A stretch of DNA of 64,000 bases from Mangrovimonas sp. YM274 (GCF_030908385.1 NZ_CP133091.1:2404128-2468127), one strand, 5' to 3'; shown: positions 9,070-19,599, counted from the first letter of the stretch. Program-made: numbers and translations. The notes: generated from the sequence alone by a model not told the origin.

Positions 9070-10554
9070 ATGAGTACCACAAAACGCATTGGTTTCTTCC
9101 TTGGCCCGATTCTGTTTATTCTTATTCGCTTATTTTTCCATTCTGAAGGTCTTTCCACTGAAGCCAACGGTGTATTGGCATCCACCGCATGGATAGCCGT
9201 TTGGTGGATTACCGAAGCCATCCCCATTGCAGCCACCGCGCTTTTACCGATAGTTTTGTTTCCGCTTTGCGGCAGTTTGGACATAGGATCCACCACAGCA
9301 TCCTTCGGCCATAAATATGTTTTTCTTTACTTGGGAGGTTTTATTATTGCCATTGCTATTGAAAAATGGAACCTCCATAAACGCATCGCCCTAAACATCA
9401 TCAATCTTATTGGCTCCAACATTCATAAAATCATTTTGGGGTTTATGGTCGCCACCGCCTTTCTGTCTATGTGGATTTCCAATACAGCCACTTCTGTCAT
9501 GATGCTCCCCATTGGTATGGCCATCATCAACCAGTTAAAGGACAATCCCAAAACCTTGAAAAATGAAAACGAGCTCTTTGGAAAAGCTTTAATGCTCGCC
9601 ATTGCCTACAGCGCTTCCATTGGAGGCATCGCCACTTTGATTGGAACTCCTCCCAATTTGGTGTTAGCAGGCATTGTGAAGAGCACCTACAATTATGAAA
9701 TTACCTTTCTACAGTGGTTTCTGTTTGGATTTCCCATTTCTGTTTTAATGCTTTTTATCTGTTGGAAATATCTAACCCAAGTAGCTTTTAAATTTCACCA
9801 AAAGGAATTTCCAGGAGGCAAAGAAGAAATCGAAAAACTTCTAAAATCACTAGGAAGCATTAGTTATGAAGAAAAATGGGTGACTGCAATTTTTGCGACT
9901 ACAGCATTTTGCTGGATCACCAGATCCTTTTTACTTCAAAACCTACTGCCAGGGCTAGACGACACCATTATTGCTATCCTTTTTGCACTGGTATTATTCT
10001 TTATCCCCTCCAAAACCAAATGCGAACAATTGATTTCTTGGGAAGACACACAAAAACTCCCTTGGGGCATTATTCTTTTGTTTGGTGGCGGTATGGCTCT
10101 TGCCAAAGGCTTTGAAAGCAGCGGACTTGCTCTTTGGATCGGCAATCAAATGACCTCGCTAACAGGCATTGCAACCTTTCTTATAATATTACTTCTGATT
10201 GCGGCTGTTAATTTCTTAACTGAAATCACTTCCAACCTAGCCACAACCGCCATGTTGCTTCCCGTATTGGCCCCTATGGCCTTAACGGTAGACATGCATC
10301 CTTTTATCTTGATGGTTAGCGCAGCCGTAGCGGCATCTTGTGCCTTTATGCTTCCGGTTGCAACACCTCCTAACGCAGTTGTTTTCGGGTCTGGTTATTT
10401 AAGAATTCCCGACATGGTAAGTAAAGGGGTTGTAATGAATTTGGTATCCATTCTCATCATCACACTGTTTGTCTATTTTGTGCTTCCTGAGCTTTGGGAT
10501 ATCAACCTCTTAGGCTTTCCTGAAAGTTTAAGGCTTAATCCAATCCCTGAATAA
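9070..10554 (+). CDS. DASS (SLC13) family sodium/anion symporter
   Basis: A 494-residue inner-membrane transporter of the divalent anion/sodium symporter family, importing C4-dicarboxylates, citrate, sulfate or phosphate. Both halves of the inverted repeat carry the Ser-Asn-Thr substrate/sodium motif: WISNTATSVMML at residues 136-147 and TSNLATTAMLLPV around 380. WWITEAIPIAATALLP is the typical first segment and PVATPPNAVVFGSG the family signature near the end. The exact substrate cannot be told from sequence. The 3' end overlaps the convergent YheT gene by 20 bp, leaving no room for a separate terminator. Confidence 0.92.
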   Translation: MSTTKRIGFFLGPILFILIRLFFHSEGLSTEANGVLASTAWIAVWWITEAIPIAATALLPIVLFPLCGSLDIGSTTASFGHKYVFLYLGGFIIAIAIEKWNLHKRIALNIINLIGSNIHKIILGFMVATAFLSMWISNTATSVMMLPIGMAIINQLKDNPKTLKNENELFGKALMLAIAYSASIGGIATLIGTPPNLVLAGIVKSTYNYEITFLQWFLFGFPISVLMLFICWKYLTQVAFKFHQKEFPGGKEEIEKLLKSLGSISYEEKWVTAIFATTAFCWITRSFLLQNLLPGLDDTIIAILFALVLFFIPSKTKCEQLISWEDTQKLPWGIILLFGGGMALAKGFESSGLALWIGNQMTSLTGIATFLIILLLIAAVNFLTEITSNLATTAMLLPVLAPMALTVDMHPFILMVSAAVAASCAFMLPVATPPNAVVFGSGYLRIPDMVSKGVVMNLVSILIITLFVYFVLPELWDINLLGFPESLRLNPIPE

Positions 10555-11497
10555 ACTCTAAAGTCCGTTTTTCATTATAATAAAACCCATTTCTCAAACA
10601 GAAGCCTACATGACCTCCATGCTTGGGCATCTCCAAATAAATATTAGGATTTTCCTTGGCATCTTTTACAGGGTAACATTCCGGTGATAAAAACGAATCA
10701 TTCAGTGCATTGATGATTAAAGTCGGAACTTTAATACCTTTTAAGAATTGTAAACTACTGCATTGTTCATAATAATCCACCGCATCCTTAAAACCATGTG
10801 CTCTTGAAGTATAAACGTCATCAAAATCACTTAATGTTTTAATGGACTGTAATACAGCATCATTCAACTCTTCCGAATATCTTAGCTGTTTCACCTTTAA
10901 TTTATTGAGCAAATGTCTTTTGAATCGATCGTGAAAAAGAACATTTTTAAAGGTATGTAATTCCTCGGCCGACCCTTGAAGATAACAAGGCACAGACACC
11001 GCAACTCCAGCCTTAATTTCAGGGACCAATTCTTCTCGTTCGCCCAAATACTTAAGCACTATGTTTCCACCAAGACTCACGCCATGGAAAAATATCTGTG
11101 AATAGGATTTGGTTTTCAAAATATGCTGAATGATCTCATCCAAATCATTGGTCGCTCCAGAATGATAGGAATAGAATTTTAAGTTATCCTCCCCACTACA
11201 ACCTCTGAAATTCACACAAACGGCGTCAATAGTATTGGCATTGCATAATTTGGCAACACCTGTCATATAAGGGCGTTGTGCATTCCCTTCCAGACCATGT
11301 AAAACAATTATGAGTTTGTCAGTTTTGGTTTCGGCGTAGCTCCAATCCAAATCCAAAAAATCGCCATCGGACAAAGTAATGCGTTCACGTTCCTGCTCCA
11401 CGCCTTTCACTTTACGAATCAATCCGGAATAAACCGTAGAGACAAATCCGTTTTTTAATAACACAGGTGGTTTATAGTCCGAATGAAGAATAGGCAT
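10535..11497 (-). CDS. YheT-like alpha/beta hydrolase
   Basis: Predicted esterase/hydrolase of the YheT (EMB-1 type) family, 320 residues. It has oxyanion motif HGLEGNAQRPYM (68-79), nucleophile elbow HGVSLGGN with Ser141, acid Asp267 (NALNDSFL) and catalytic His296 (HGGHVGF). NFRGCSGE, the characteristic YheT motif, is at 97-104. No signal peptide, so cytoplasmic. It is the last gene of the minus-strand run pabB-tilS-ade-yheT, 55 bp after ade. The physiological substrate of this family is unknown. Confidence 0.91.
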   Translation of the reverse strand: MPILHSDYKPPVLLKNGFVSTVYSGLIRKVKGVEQERERITLSDGDFLDLDWSYAETKTDKLIIVLHGLEGNAQRPYMTGVAKLCNANTIDAVCVNFRGCSGEDNLKFYSYHSGATNDLDEIIQHILKTKSYSQIFFHGVSLGGNIVLKYLGEREELVPEIKAGVAVSVPCYLQGSAEELHTFKNVLFHDRFKRHLLNKLKVKQLRYSEELNDAVLQSIKTLSDFDDVYTSRAHGFKDAVDYYEQCSSLQFLKGIKVPTLIINALNDSFLSPECYPVKDAKENPNIYLEMPKHGGHVGFCLRNGFYYNEKRTLEFIQGLD

Positions 11498-11552
11498 AGT
11501 ACATTATTTATGGGAGACAAAACTAAGAATGAAATACCTATTTAAAAACAGT

Positions 11553-13169
11553 TTACAGTTCTAAATCCACAAATTTGAAGGCATTGCCATCAAAAAGCCC
11601 TTTGTCACTCAGTTTGAGTGACGGAATTACCAACAATGCCATAAAGGATAGGGTCATAAAAGGTGCATGCAAAATACTGCCCAATTGTTTTGCTTTTTGA
11701 CTTAACTCGGCATAAGCTTTCCCTACTGACACCCCATCTTGATCACTCATGATTCCAGCCACAGGAAGCGGCACCACCTGCTCTTCCTTATCAGAGACAA
11801 CGCAAATCCCACCTTTATTGGCTATGATTAGGTTAACAGCCTTACAAAGTGCAGCATCATCCACTCCCACGGCAATGATATTATGAGAATCATGACCTAC
11901 AGAACTAGCAATCGCCCCTTCTTTCAAGCCAAAATTCTTTATAAATGCCAAAGCTGGTTTCTGGTTTTCATAGCGATTCACCACGGTCATTTTCAAGATA
12001 TCCTTTTCAGTATTGGATACCAATTCACCATTAACCGCCAAGGCCTCTTCTATTAGTGGGTTAGTTACCAATTCGCCATCCAAGGCTTCAATGACCCTAA
12101 TTTGTTTTGCTAAAGATGGTATTTTGAAATCAGAAATTTGTTTGGGCTCTGCCTCAAAGTTGTTAGGAGTTTTAAAAGTAATTGGCTCAATGAGGCTCTT
12201 TCCATCAAAAACCAATTCACCTCCAATATAGGTTTGCAGTGTTTTAAAATTCAGCAAATCTTCCACCACGATGCAGTCCGCTATATCTCCCTCTTGAAGC
12301 AATCCTACCTCAAGGCTATAATGCTTCACAGGATTCACGCAAGCTATTTGCAACACGTTAAACACATCATGACCTTTGGCAATGGCTCTAGCGCAAAGCT
12401 GGTTAATGTGACCAACAATTAAATCGTCTGGATGTTTGTCATCACTACAAAACATCATGTTGTGACAATGGTCAGGCAACAATTCTATCAAGGCTTCAAA
12501 ATTCTTAGCGGCACTACCTTCCCGAATCAACACTTTCATGCCTTTCTGCAGTTTCTCCAAACCTTCTTCATACGTAAAGCACTCATGATCGGTAGTAATT
12601 CCTGCATTTATATAGGTAGACAAATCGTCTCCTCGCAATCCGGGCGCATGTCCATCGACAGGTTTGTTATAATGTTTGGCCAAAGCAATTTTCTTAAGAA
12701 CCCCTTCATCTTGAAATAACACCCCGGGGTAATTCATCATTTCGGCCAGATATTTTATCTCAGGATTTTCCAAAAGTGTTTTAATCCCTTCGGAATCGAT
12801 GACCGCTCCCGCCGATTCAAAATTAGTTGCCGGTACACAGGATGGAGCCCCAAAATTGAACTTAAAGGGCGTTTGTTTACCGTTTTCAATCATGAATTCC
12901 ACACCTTCCACTCCTAAAACATTGGCAATTTCGTGAGGATCGGACACCGTAGCCACCGTACCATGACACACTGCCAATCGGGCAAATTCACTGGGCACCA
13001 ACATGGAACTTTCAATATGGATATGGGCATCTACAAAACCCGGAAGAATGAAATGTTCAATGCCATGTTCCTTTTCTTCAATAGAGAAAATCTTTCCATC
13101 CCGTATGGTGACTTCCCCTTTAAAAATCCTTCTATTTGGAATATCTACGATTTGTCCCTGTAATACCAT
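11553..13169 (-). CDS. ade: Adenine deaminase
   Basis: Deaminates adenine to hypoxanthine in purine salvage. The 538-residue protein has the amidohydrolase metal centre [10 protein letters not shown], then [21 protein letters not shown] and [12 protein letters not shown], and the C-terminal adenine-deaminase domain with [15 protein letters not shown]. All metal-binding His and Asp positions of the family are present and the length is typical (about 540-590). It starts 3 bp after the tilS stop codon, so the two are almost certainly cotranscribed. The pairing with a tRNA-modifying enzyme has no obvious functional meaning. Confidence 0.95.
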   Translation of the reverse strand: MVLQGQIVDIPNRRIFKGEVTIRDGKIFSIEEKEHGIEHFILPGFVDAHIHIESSMLVPSEFARLAVCHGTVATVSDPHEIANVLGVEGVEFMIENGKQTPFKFNFGAPSCVPATNFESAGAVIDSEGIKTLLENPEIKYLAEMMNYPGVLFQDEGVLKKIALAKHYNKPVDGHAPGLRGDDLSTYINAGITTDHECFTYEEGLEKLQKGMKVLIREGSAAKNFEALIELLPDHCHNMMFCSDDKHPDDLIVGHINQLCARAIAKGHDVFNVLQIACVNPVKHYSLEVGLLQEGDIADCIVVEDLLNFKTLQTYIGGELVFDGKSLIEPITFKTPNNFEAEPKQISDFKIPSLAKQIRVIEALDGELVTNPLIEEALAVNGELVSNTEKDILKMTVVNRYENQKPALAFIKNFGLKEGAIASSVGHDSHNIIAVGVDDAALCKAVNLIIANKGGICVVSDKEEQVVPLPVAGIMSDQDGVSVGKAYAELSQKAKQLGSILHAPFMTLSFMALLVIPSLKLSDKGLFDGNAFKFVDLEL

Positions 13170-13172
13170 AGT

Positions 13173-14486
13173 CTATTTTAATTCTATTTTAATGATATGA
13201 TGCGTATGGTCACAAACTTTAAAACGACCATCGGGACGTTTTCCTATCACCCAAATGATATAATCACCCGAGCAAAGCACCAACGCATTTTCCTTTTCCA
13301 ATAAGGACATTTTTTCGTCCTTAAAGTATTTGCTCAATTTCTTCTTCCCTTTCATTCCCGATGGATGAAAATAGTCACCTTCTTTCCAATGCCGAATAGT
13401 CAATGGGTATTTGAGCTTTTTCTTGTCCACAAAAATTACATTGGGTCCTTGATTGGACACCTCAGCAGCCTCACTAAAACACAAATTTCCAAGAGGTGTT
13501 TTTATTTTATCATCACATTCAGACACAAGAATAAGCGTTTCCTGTTTGTCCTCAATTTCACTCAACAACAGAAACTCCCGATCTTTAATCAAACGATGGG
13601 TCTCAGAAAAGAGTTGCTTTCCTGACTGGGCATCCAAAAGATCTTCCACATCATTCCACTCGGTGAAATTGTAGGCTTTTAGAAGTTCATACAAATAGGC
13701 TTTGGGATTGCTCAATGCTTTTATTTTGGAGATATCGTATTTCACATCATATTCGGAGATTTCTTTAATCACGGAATCTTCCACTTCTTCCACACGATCT
13801 TCAATAATTGATTTAGACGCTTTTAAAAACCCAATAGTTTTCTCAAAATTCTGCAACAATTTTGGATTGATTTCCTTCAACAAAGGAATCACATCATGGC
13901 GCAATTTATTTCGCAGGTATTTTGTAGACGCATTACTACTATCCTCTCGCCAAGTTAACTGATGTTCCTCTGCATATTCTACCAAACTGTTTCTTGAAAA
14001 GGGCAACAATGGCCTTACAAACAAACCATTCACTTCAGGAATTCCGGTTAAACCATCGAGTCCTGTCCCTCTAGTTAAATTGATTAAAAATGTTTCCAAA
14101 TTATCATCGGCGTGGTGAGCTGTGAGGACATAATCAAAATGAAGTTGCTTAGCCAATTCGTCAAACCAATCGTAGCGCAGCTGCCTTGCTGCCAATTGAA
14201 TGGACAATTTATGCTCTGCCGCATAAGCTTCCGTTTGGAAACTCTCCAAAAATAAATCTAAGCTTAAATCTTTAGCCAATTGAAATACGAAATCAGCATC
14301 GCCATCACTCTCTGTTCCACGTAAATTAAAATTGCAATGCGCCAAGGAGACATCCAACCCCAGTTGATGACACAAATGAGTCAACACCACACTATCTACC
14401 CCACCAGAAATGGCAATAAGCAATTTACTTTCAAAAAATCCTGGGAATTGCTGTTCAATATGCGCCTTAAAGGTGTCGAGTGTCAT
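13173..14486 (-). CDS. tilS: tRNA(Ile)-lysidine synthase
   Basis: Essential ATP-dependent enzyme that changes the CAU anticodon wobble cytidine of tRNA-Ile2 to lysidine, switching it from Met to Ile. The 437-residue protein has the N-type ATP-pyrophosphatase P-loop SGGVDS (27-32), ALAHCNFNLRG, AHHADDNLETFLINL and RGTGLDGLTGIP motifs in the catalytic domain, followed by the TilS substrate-binding and C-terminal domains (IRHWKEGDYFHPSGMKGKKK). It sits 80 bp after pabB and 3 bp before ade. Confidence 0.96.
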   Translation of the reverse strand: MTLDTFKAHIEQQFPGFFESKLLIAISGGVDSVVLTHLCHQLGLDVSLAHCNFNLRGTESDGDADFVFQLAKDLSLDLFLESFQTEAYAAEHKLSIQLAARQLRYDWFDELAKQLHFDYVLTAHHADDNLETFLINLTRGTGLDGLTGIPEVNGLFVRPLLPFSRNSLVEYAEEHQLTWREDSSNASTKYLRNKLRHDVIPLLKEINPKLLQNFEKTIGFLKASKSIIEDRVEEVEDSVIKEISEYDVKYDISKIKALSNPKAYLYELLKAYNFTEWNDVEDLLDAQSGKQLFSETHRLIKDREFLLLSEIEDKQETLILVSECDDKIKTPLGNLCFSEAAEVSNQGPNVIFVDKKKLKYPLTIRHWKEGDYFHPSGMKGKKKLSKYFKDEKMSLLEKENALVLCSGDYIIWVIGKRPDGRFKVCDHTHHIIKIELK

Positions 14487-14566
14487 AAAAAGGTGGTTAA
14501 AAATGAATGTTTAATTCAAATATAACCAAGTTGTAGGTTTTTCCTCCTCAGGAACACTAAGAAACT

Positions 14567-15865
14567 TTAGTTTTCCAGAACTTCACGCATGGCTTTAGCC
14601 TTGACCAAACACTCTTCATATTCATTCAACGGATTGCTTTTAGCGGTGATTGCCCCGCCAACCGAATAGGACACATATCGCTTTTCCGCATTGTACAGAA
14701 TACTCCTTATCACCACATTAAAATCGAAATCACCTTGCGGAGAAAAATAGCCAACGGCACCAGAATACAGGCCTCGCTTGGTATCTTCCAACGCTTCTAT
14801 GATTTGCATAGCTGAAATTTTTGGAGCCCCTGTCATGCTGCCCATAGGAAATGTAGTGGCAATGACATCTACAGGATTGGTAGACGCTGCAATTTGAGAC
14901 GTAACAGTAGACACCATTTGGTGCACCTGCGGATAGGTATAGACTTCACACAATTCTTCTACAACCACGCTTCCTTTGGTGGCAGTATGCGCTAAATCGT
15001 TCCGCACCAAATCCACAATCATGATATTTTCACTGCGCTCCTTTTCGTCCTTAGATAATTGTTCTTTCAACAATAGGTCTTCCTCAGGGTTTTGGGACCG
15101 TTTTGCCGTTCCCTTGATAGGTTGTGACGTAATCTTCAAACCTTCCTTTTTGATATAACGCTCTGGAGAAGCCGACATTAAATACTTGTCGTTAAGCCTT
15201 AAAAAAGTAGCAAAAGGGGGCTTTGAAATGGCATCCAGTTTTAAATAGGTTTCCAACGGATGAATTTCTGTGTCTTCGGCATAAAACTCTTGACAAAAGT
15301 TGGCTTCATAAATATCCCCACGATGAATATGGTCCAAAACCGCATTTACTTTTTCAAAATATTCATCCTTATGCATACGAAGTTTCACCTTTACATTATT
15401 GGGAGAACTTGCATGTGTTTCAGAAGCCACATCCAATGCTTCAATATCCTTTAAATCTTCCTCCATTTCATCATCCACAGCTCCCAAATACTGCACTTCA
15501 ACTTCATCATTTTTAATCAGGAACAGTTTCTTAGGTTGAAAGAAAAACAAATCTGGAAACTCGAGTCCGTCAAAATTCTTGGACTCCAAACGTTCTACGG
15601 CATTTTTAAGGTCGTAAGTTAAATAACCAAATAGCCAATCTTTTGTGATGGATTGGTATTCTTTCAACTTCTCAAAGGCATTGTAATAATCTGTTTGGAT
15701 ACAGGTAAAGGCATCCACCGCCAAAACGGCATTGTAGCTTGAATATTGATTATGATAATCGTTGGAATCCAGCCAGACTACTTCGTTAAACTGCTGTGCC
15801 CAAAACAATAATTTTTGTTTATATTGCTCTACGTTTGGGATGCGAAACTTATGTGTAGTTCTCAA
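14567..15865 (-). CDS. pabB: Aminodeoxychorismate synthase component I (PabB-like)
   Basis: Makes 4-amino-4-deoxychorismate from chorismate for folate synthesis. The chorismate-binding domain is complete: FATFLRLN, SPERYIK, PIKGTAKR, SENIMIVDLVRNDL, YPQVHQMVSTV, TFPMGSMTGAPK and GAVGYFSPQGDFDFNV. The lysine in PIKGT is the nucleophile that distinguishes PabB from TrpE (which has PIAGT), so PabB is preferred. There is no ATG at the start. Two TTG codons are possible: 15895 (442 residues) or 15865 (432 residues). I chose 15865 because the product then begins MRTTHKFRIP like relatives, and because a TAAATTTG promoter box covers 15893-15900, overlapping the upstream TTG. No glutaminase partner (PabA/TrpG) is adjacent. 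It heads the run pabB-tilS-ade-yheT. Confidence 0.9.
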   Translation of the reverse strand: MRTTHKFRIPNVEQYKQKLLFWAQQFNEVVWLDSNDYHNQYSSYNAVLAVDAFTCIQTDYYNAFEKLKEYQSITKDWLFGYLTYDLKNAVERLESKNFDGLEFPDLFFFQPKKLFLIKNDEVEVQYLGAVDDEMEEDLKDIEALDVASETHASSPNNVKVKLRMHKDEYFEKVNAVLDHIHRGDIYEANFCQEFYAEDTEIHPLETYLKLDAISKPPFATFLRLNDKYLMSASPERYIKKEGLKITSQPIKGTAKRSQNPEEDLLLKEQLSKDEKERSENIMIVDLVRNDLAHTATKGSVVVEELCEVYTYPQVHQMVSTVTSQIAASTNPVDVIATTFPMGSMTGAPKISAMQIIEALEDTKRGLYSGAVGYFSPQGDFDFNVVIRSILYNAEKRYVSYSVGGAITAKSNPLNEYEECLVKAKAMREVLEN

Positions 15866-15892
15866 AATATATGGAATGCGTTTTGAATGCGC

Positions 15893-15900
15893 CAAATTTA
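15893..15900 (-). promoter_or_regulatory. Putative -7 box of the pabB-tilS-ade-yheT run
   Basis: TAAATTTG on the minus strand matches TAnnTTTG. It lies 27 bp before the TTG at 15865 and overlaps the alternative TTG at 15895, which supports the shorter pabB product. Confidence 0.4.
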
Positions 15901-15970
15901 TTAAGAAACTGCCAAATACGATAACATTGCTCCCATTACTTAGCCAAATTCAACCCTACTATTAACACTT

Positions 15971-18658
15971 ATGAAAATTATTTTCACAAACCGTTCATTT
16001 ACAAAGCTATTAACACTACTTTTTCTACTTACAGCAAACTTGACCAAAGCAGGATTATCTGATAACGATTGGTACACCTATACTGATGAAGCCACCGGAT
16101 TCTCTCTTGAACTGCCAGAAGCTCCCAATTACTCTGATGATTACGACGCTTTTGTAATGCACAGCTACAACGGCCCAAACTCCAACAGAATCTATTCATT
16201 CTTTTCGCTGGATTTTAGGGGCATGAACAAGGACAGCGCTCCTAATGATATTATGGACAGCTTCATTACCAATATTGTGAACAATTTAAATGGAGAGCTG
16301 TTGGATAAGAAACGCCAAAAGTATGGGGATGGCTTAAGATATAAAATTACGGTAAAGCTCAATTCCAAAAAATTGATGAATGCACAATTCACTTTACAAA
16401 ACGATATTTTGTACTACCAATCCGTAGAGGACGACGCTAATGAAATTGACGACACTAGGACCGCTCATTTTTTTGAATCGGTAGCCATAGCTGCTCCAAA
16501 ACCGAAAAAAGAAATTCCTTGGATTGATTACAAAAATACTGAAGGTGCCTTTTCCCTGAAACTTCCTGGTGAACCAATAGATCTTTCCAAGGCGCACCCC
16601 AACCCAATTGATGAAGATGGAGAACCTTATTACTTGTACATGTACAACGTCCAGGATCTTAAAAAAGGGGACAATTATCTATTTCGCTACAACGACCAAC
16701 CAATGGGCTATTACATGGAGGACCCAATTGGAGCATTTGAATCTATAAAAGATAATTTTGCTGGTAAAGCCTCATTAATTGGAGAAGGAAAAACCATTTA
16801 TCTTGATGGGTATGAAGGTCGAGAATATGAACTTTTAATCCAAGATCAATACCATTCCATCTGCAGAATTTACATTAGAGGAAATAGAACATACCTCCTG
16901 CTGCAACAAAAATTAAATCCAACAGAGAAAGCCTCTACAGACAATCAGTTCTTTTCGAGTTTTAAATTTGAAGCTCCTAATGAAGAGGATTTAGAAACTT
17001 TAAGTCCAAAAAACACCAACTTTGAGATACAGTTTCCCGAAGACAATATCCTAACCATAGATAGCTTGGGGTACGAAAGTGTTTATTTAAGAAACTCACA
17101 CGATTATTTTGCCCTAAACAAACTTTCTGGGGACGTTTACCAGTTTGGTTATAGCGATCTTAGAGACTATTTCAAGATAAAAAGTCGTAAGGAGTTTTTT
17201 GAAACTAATGTAAACTCCCTATTATCGTGGAACGATTCAATTTTAAGTCAAAAGGACATCACCATCAACAACAAGGAGGCTTTGGAATTCTATATTCAAA
17301 ACAAACACACTAAAGTCACCACCAGACACCAAATTTGGTTAGAAAATAAGCGTTTGTTCCTACTAACAGGCTACTTAAGCAAGGAAGCCATGAACAGTGA
17401 GCTTACCAATACCATATTCTCATCTTATAAAGAAATGTCCAAGGAGCCTGATTTTGATTTGTTTTCATCAAAAACAGACCTACTTTTAAAGGACCTAAAA
17501 GCAACTGATTCTATTACATTCCAAAAAGCGATAGGAGCCTTCGATTACTATATTTTTGAAGCTGAGGATTTACCTAAACTCTACAATGCCATAGAAGACA
17601 CCTATGCCTCTGCTGAAAACAAGCAGAAAGTGAGTCATGAAATTCTGGACGAACTCAGTATTACCAACGACAGTACCACTTTGGCTTTCTTAAAAACATT
17701 GTATTTAAAACCCAGCACCAACGACACTATTAAAGCGCATATTCTAAGCACCCTTGTAGAGCTACCAAACAGTGACAAGTTTAAAGTTTTTAATAACTTA
17801 TTGGCTACTGCTCCTCCATCCAACCCTGAAAATTACAGCTACGGCGTAACATCTCCGTATAGAGATTCATTGTCCTTTGCTATAGAAAACTACAAGCTTC
17901 TTTTAAGCCTTAACCATAATAAGTCCTATCGTGATGATATTTTGGAAATTTTTAATAGCATCGTACAAAAACACCCTGAGCACAAGAGCTTGGTTTCCGA
18001 AAATTTAGACACACTTTTAGAACATACTAACAGTGATTTGGAAACCTATTTTGAAATGAAAGAAAGCGATGACTACAACTACAAAACAACTTCTTTAATG
18101 TATAGTTACTTGTCATTGTTCAATACAATTCCACACAAAACCCCTTCAACCGATGCCTTTACAAAAGCACTAATTAATGTTGAAGACAACGATTGGCTCA
18201 GTTTACGAGCATTGACCGCCAGAATACATTGTGGGTTTAAAGTCGATAGTGACGATACGGAACAAAAACTGGACAGCCTCTTCTCTAGATATGAAATGAT
18301 GGAAGTATACCATAAAACAAACCAATTTGAGAAGGTTCCTAAAAAATATACCAAACCCGAAGCCTTTGCCCAACTGGTCCTTTATAACTATTTAGGTGAA
18401 GAGGAGACCTACCCAGACAACTTGGATGTATTAGGAAAAATATCAAAAGATGATGAGGTTTTTTATGCTATAGCCTACTCTTATGAAGATGAAGAAGATG
18501 ACGATGAATATATTGGTTTGGTAGGCCCCGTGACCCCTATTTCTAAAGACAAACCTTTTAAAAAGTATAAATCTTATACTGGTTATGAAACTTTAGAAAA
18601 GGACTGGAAAAGTCAAGCACTTGATTTAATTCCTGATTTATTGCAATACGGCTATTAA
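15971..18658 (+). CDS. Secreted protein with three copies of an N-terminal module and a helical C-terminal half
   Basis: I do not recognise a named family. The 895-residue protein starts with a cleavable signal peptide (hydrophobic residues 13-21, cleavage near residue 27). Three related modules of about 140-150 residues follow, at roughly 34-175, 184-337 and 343-490. Modules 1 and 2 open with an aromatic-rich strand (WYTYTDEATGFSLELP; WIDYKNTEGAFSLKLPGEP), module 3 with NTNFEIQFPEDN, and each closes with a Phe-x-Ser motif (HFFESV, QFFSSFKF, TIFSSYKE). This resembles the PsbP/Mog1-type fold, but that is inference. Residues 500-800 look like alpha-helical solenoid repeats; 840-850 is an acidic stretch (EDEEDDDE). 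It is followed 11 bp later by an aldose epimerase-like gene, suggesting one transcript. It is probably periplasmic or surface-exposed. Confidence 0.75.
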   Translation: MKIIFTNRSFTKLLTLLFLLTANLTKAGLSDNDWYTYTDEATGFSLELPEAPNYSDDYDAFVMHSYNGPNSNRIYSFFSLDFRGMNKDSAPNDIMDSFITNIVNNLNGELLDKKRQKYGDGLRYKITVKLNSKKLMNAQFTLQNDILYYQSVEDDANEIDDTRTAHFFESVAIAAPKPKKEIPWIDYKNTEGAFSLKLPGEPIDLSKAHPNPIDEDGEPYYLYMYNVQDLKKGDNYLFRYNDQPMGYYMEDPIGAFESIKDNFAGKASLIGEGKTIYLDGYEGREYELLIQDQYHSICRIYIRGNRTYLLLQQKLNPTEKASTDNQFFSSFKFEAPNEEDLETLSPKNTNFEIQFPEDNILTIDSLGYESVYLRNSHDYFALNKLSGDVYQFGYSDLRDYFKIKSRKEFFETNVNSLLSWNDSILSQKDITINNKEALEFYIQNKHTKVTTRHQIWLENKRLFLLTGYLSKEAMNSELTNTIFSSYKEMSKEPDFDLFSSKTDLLLKDLKATDSITFQKAIGAFDYYIFEAEDLPKLYNAIEDTYASAENKQKVSHEILDELSITNDSTTLAFLKTLYLKPSTNDTIKAHILSTLVELPNSDKFKVFNNLLATAPPSNPENYSYGVTSPYRDSLSFAIENYKLLLSLNHNKSYRDDILEIFNSIVQKHPEHKSLVSENLDTLLEHTNSDLETYFEMKESDDYNYKTTSLMYSYLSLFNTIPHKTPSTDAFTKALINVEDNDWLSLRALTARIHCGFKVDSDDTEQKLDSLFSRYEMMEVYHKTNQFEKVPKKYTKPEAFAQLVLYNYLGEEETYPDNLDVLGKISKDDEVFYAIAYSYEDEEDDDEYIGLVGPVTPISKDKPFKKYKSYTGYETLEKDWKSQALDLIPDLLQYGY

Positions 18659-18669
18659 AAAACAATAGA

Positions 18670-19560
18670 ATGCTACACCTTAAAAACGAACTATTACGCC
18701 TAAGCGTCAATCCCACAGGAGCGGAACTTTCAGCCATTACCTCTGTAAATCACCAAACAGAATTTATGTGGAATGGCAACCCTGATGTATGGAATGGCAT
18801 TGCACCTGTACTATTTCCAATTGTTGGCGGCCTGAAAAACAATACTTTTCTTCATCATGGAAAAACTTATCAATTACCCAGACATGGGTTTGTAAGGCGT
18901 AATACTTCTGTCGAAGTTCATGAAATTACTCAAGACAAATTGACCTTCAAATTGGCTTCAGGTCAAGAACTATTAAAATCATATCCTTTTCAATTTGAGT
19001 TTTACACTTCCTTTCAATTAAAAGAAAACACGATTATTGTGTCCCATAACGTAAAAAACACCGATCATCAAGACATGTATTTTTCATTAGGAGCACATCC
19101 CGCCTTTAAATGCCCCGTATATCCAAATGAAACTTACAGTGATTACCATTTAGAATTTGAGTTTGAAGAACACAGCAAAACCCATTTACTGGATCCTGAA
19201 TCTGGCCTTTTGAACAACCAAACCGAATTGGTACTCAACAATACCAGCAAACTACCTCTAAACTATCACCTTTTTGATAAGGATGCTTTAATTTTTAAAG
19301 ACCTAAAATCTAAAAAAGTTACTTTAACCAGTAAAAATAAAGGACCTCTATTAAGTGTTTCTTACCAAGACTTTCCCTATTTAGGCATATGGGCCAAACC
19401 TAATGCTGATTATGTTTGCATTGAACCATGGCTAGGCGTTGCTGATAACGTCAATTCAAATCAACTACTGAAAGATAAAGAAGCTATTATAAAATTGGCT
19501 CCAAATAAAAGCTTTGAAGCACACTACACCATAACCGTGGAAAATTCCCTTTTAGTTTAA
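18670..19560 (+). CDS. Aldose 1-epimerase family protein (LacX-like)
   Basis: A 296-residue cytoplasmic beta-sandwich protein of the galactose mutarotase superfamily. Motifs include PTGAELSAI, WNGIAPVLFPIVGGL, HGFVRRN, SLGAHPAFKCP and CIEPWLG. The His of HGFVRR and the His of GAHPAF correspond to the catalytic pair of mutarotases; the C-terminal glutamate is in the CIEPW region. LacX/YeaD-type members act on sugar anomers, sometimes sugar phosphates, and the substrate is not determined here. It starts 11 bp after the large secreted protein. Confidence 0.88.
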   Translation: MLHLKNELLRLSVNPTGAELSAITSVNHQTEFMWNGNPDVWNGIAPVLFPIVGGLKNNTFLHHGKTYQLPRHGFVRRNTSVEVHEITQDKLTFKLASGQELLKSYPFQFEFYTSFQLKENTIIVSHNVKNTDHQDMYFSLGAHPAFKCPVYPNETYSDYHLEFEFEEHSKTHLLDPESGLLNNQTELVLNNTSKLPLNYHLFDKDALIFKDLKSKKVTLTSKNKGPLLSVSYQDFPYLGIWAKPNADYVCIEPWLGVADNVNSNQLLKDKEAIIKLAPNKSFEAHYTITVENSLLV

Positions 19561-19575
19561 GTTGATTTAATGTGG

Positions 19576-19583
19576 TAGATTTG
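19576..19583 (+). promoter_or_regulatory. Putative -7 box of the helicase/nuclease pair
   Basis: TAGATTTG, 17 bp before the GTG start of the DEAD-box gene; matches TAnnTTTG. The -33 region is poor. Confidence 0.4.
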
Positions 19584-19599
19584 CAACAAAATATAAACT

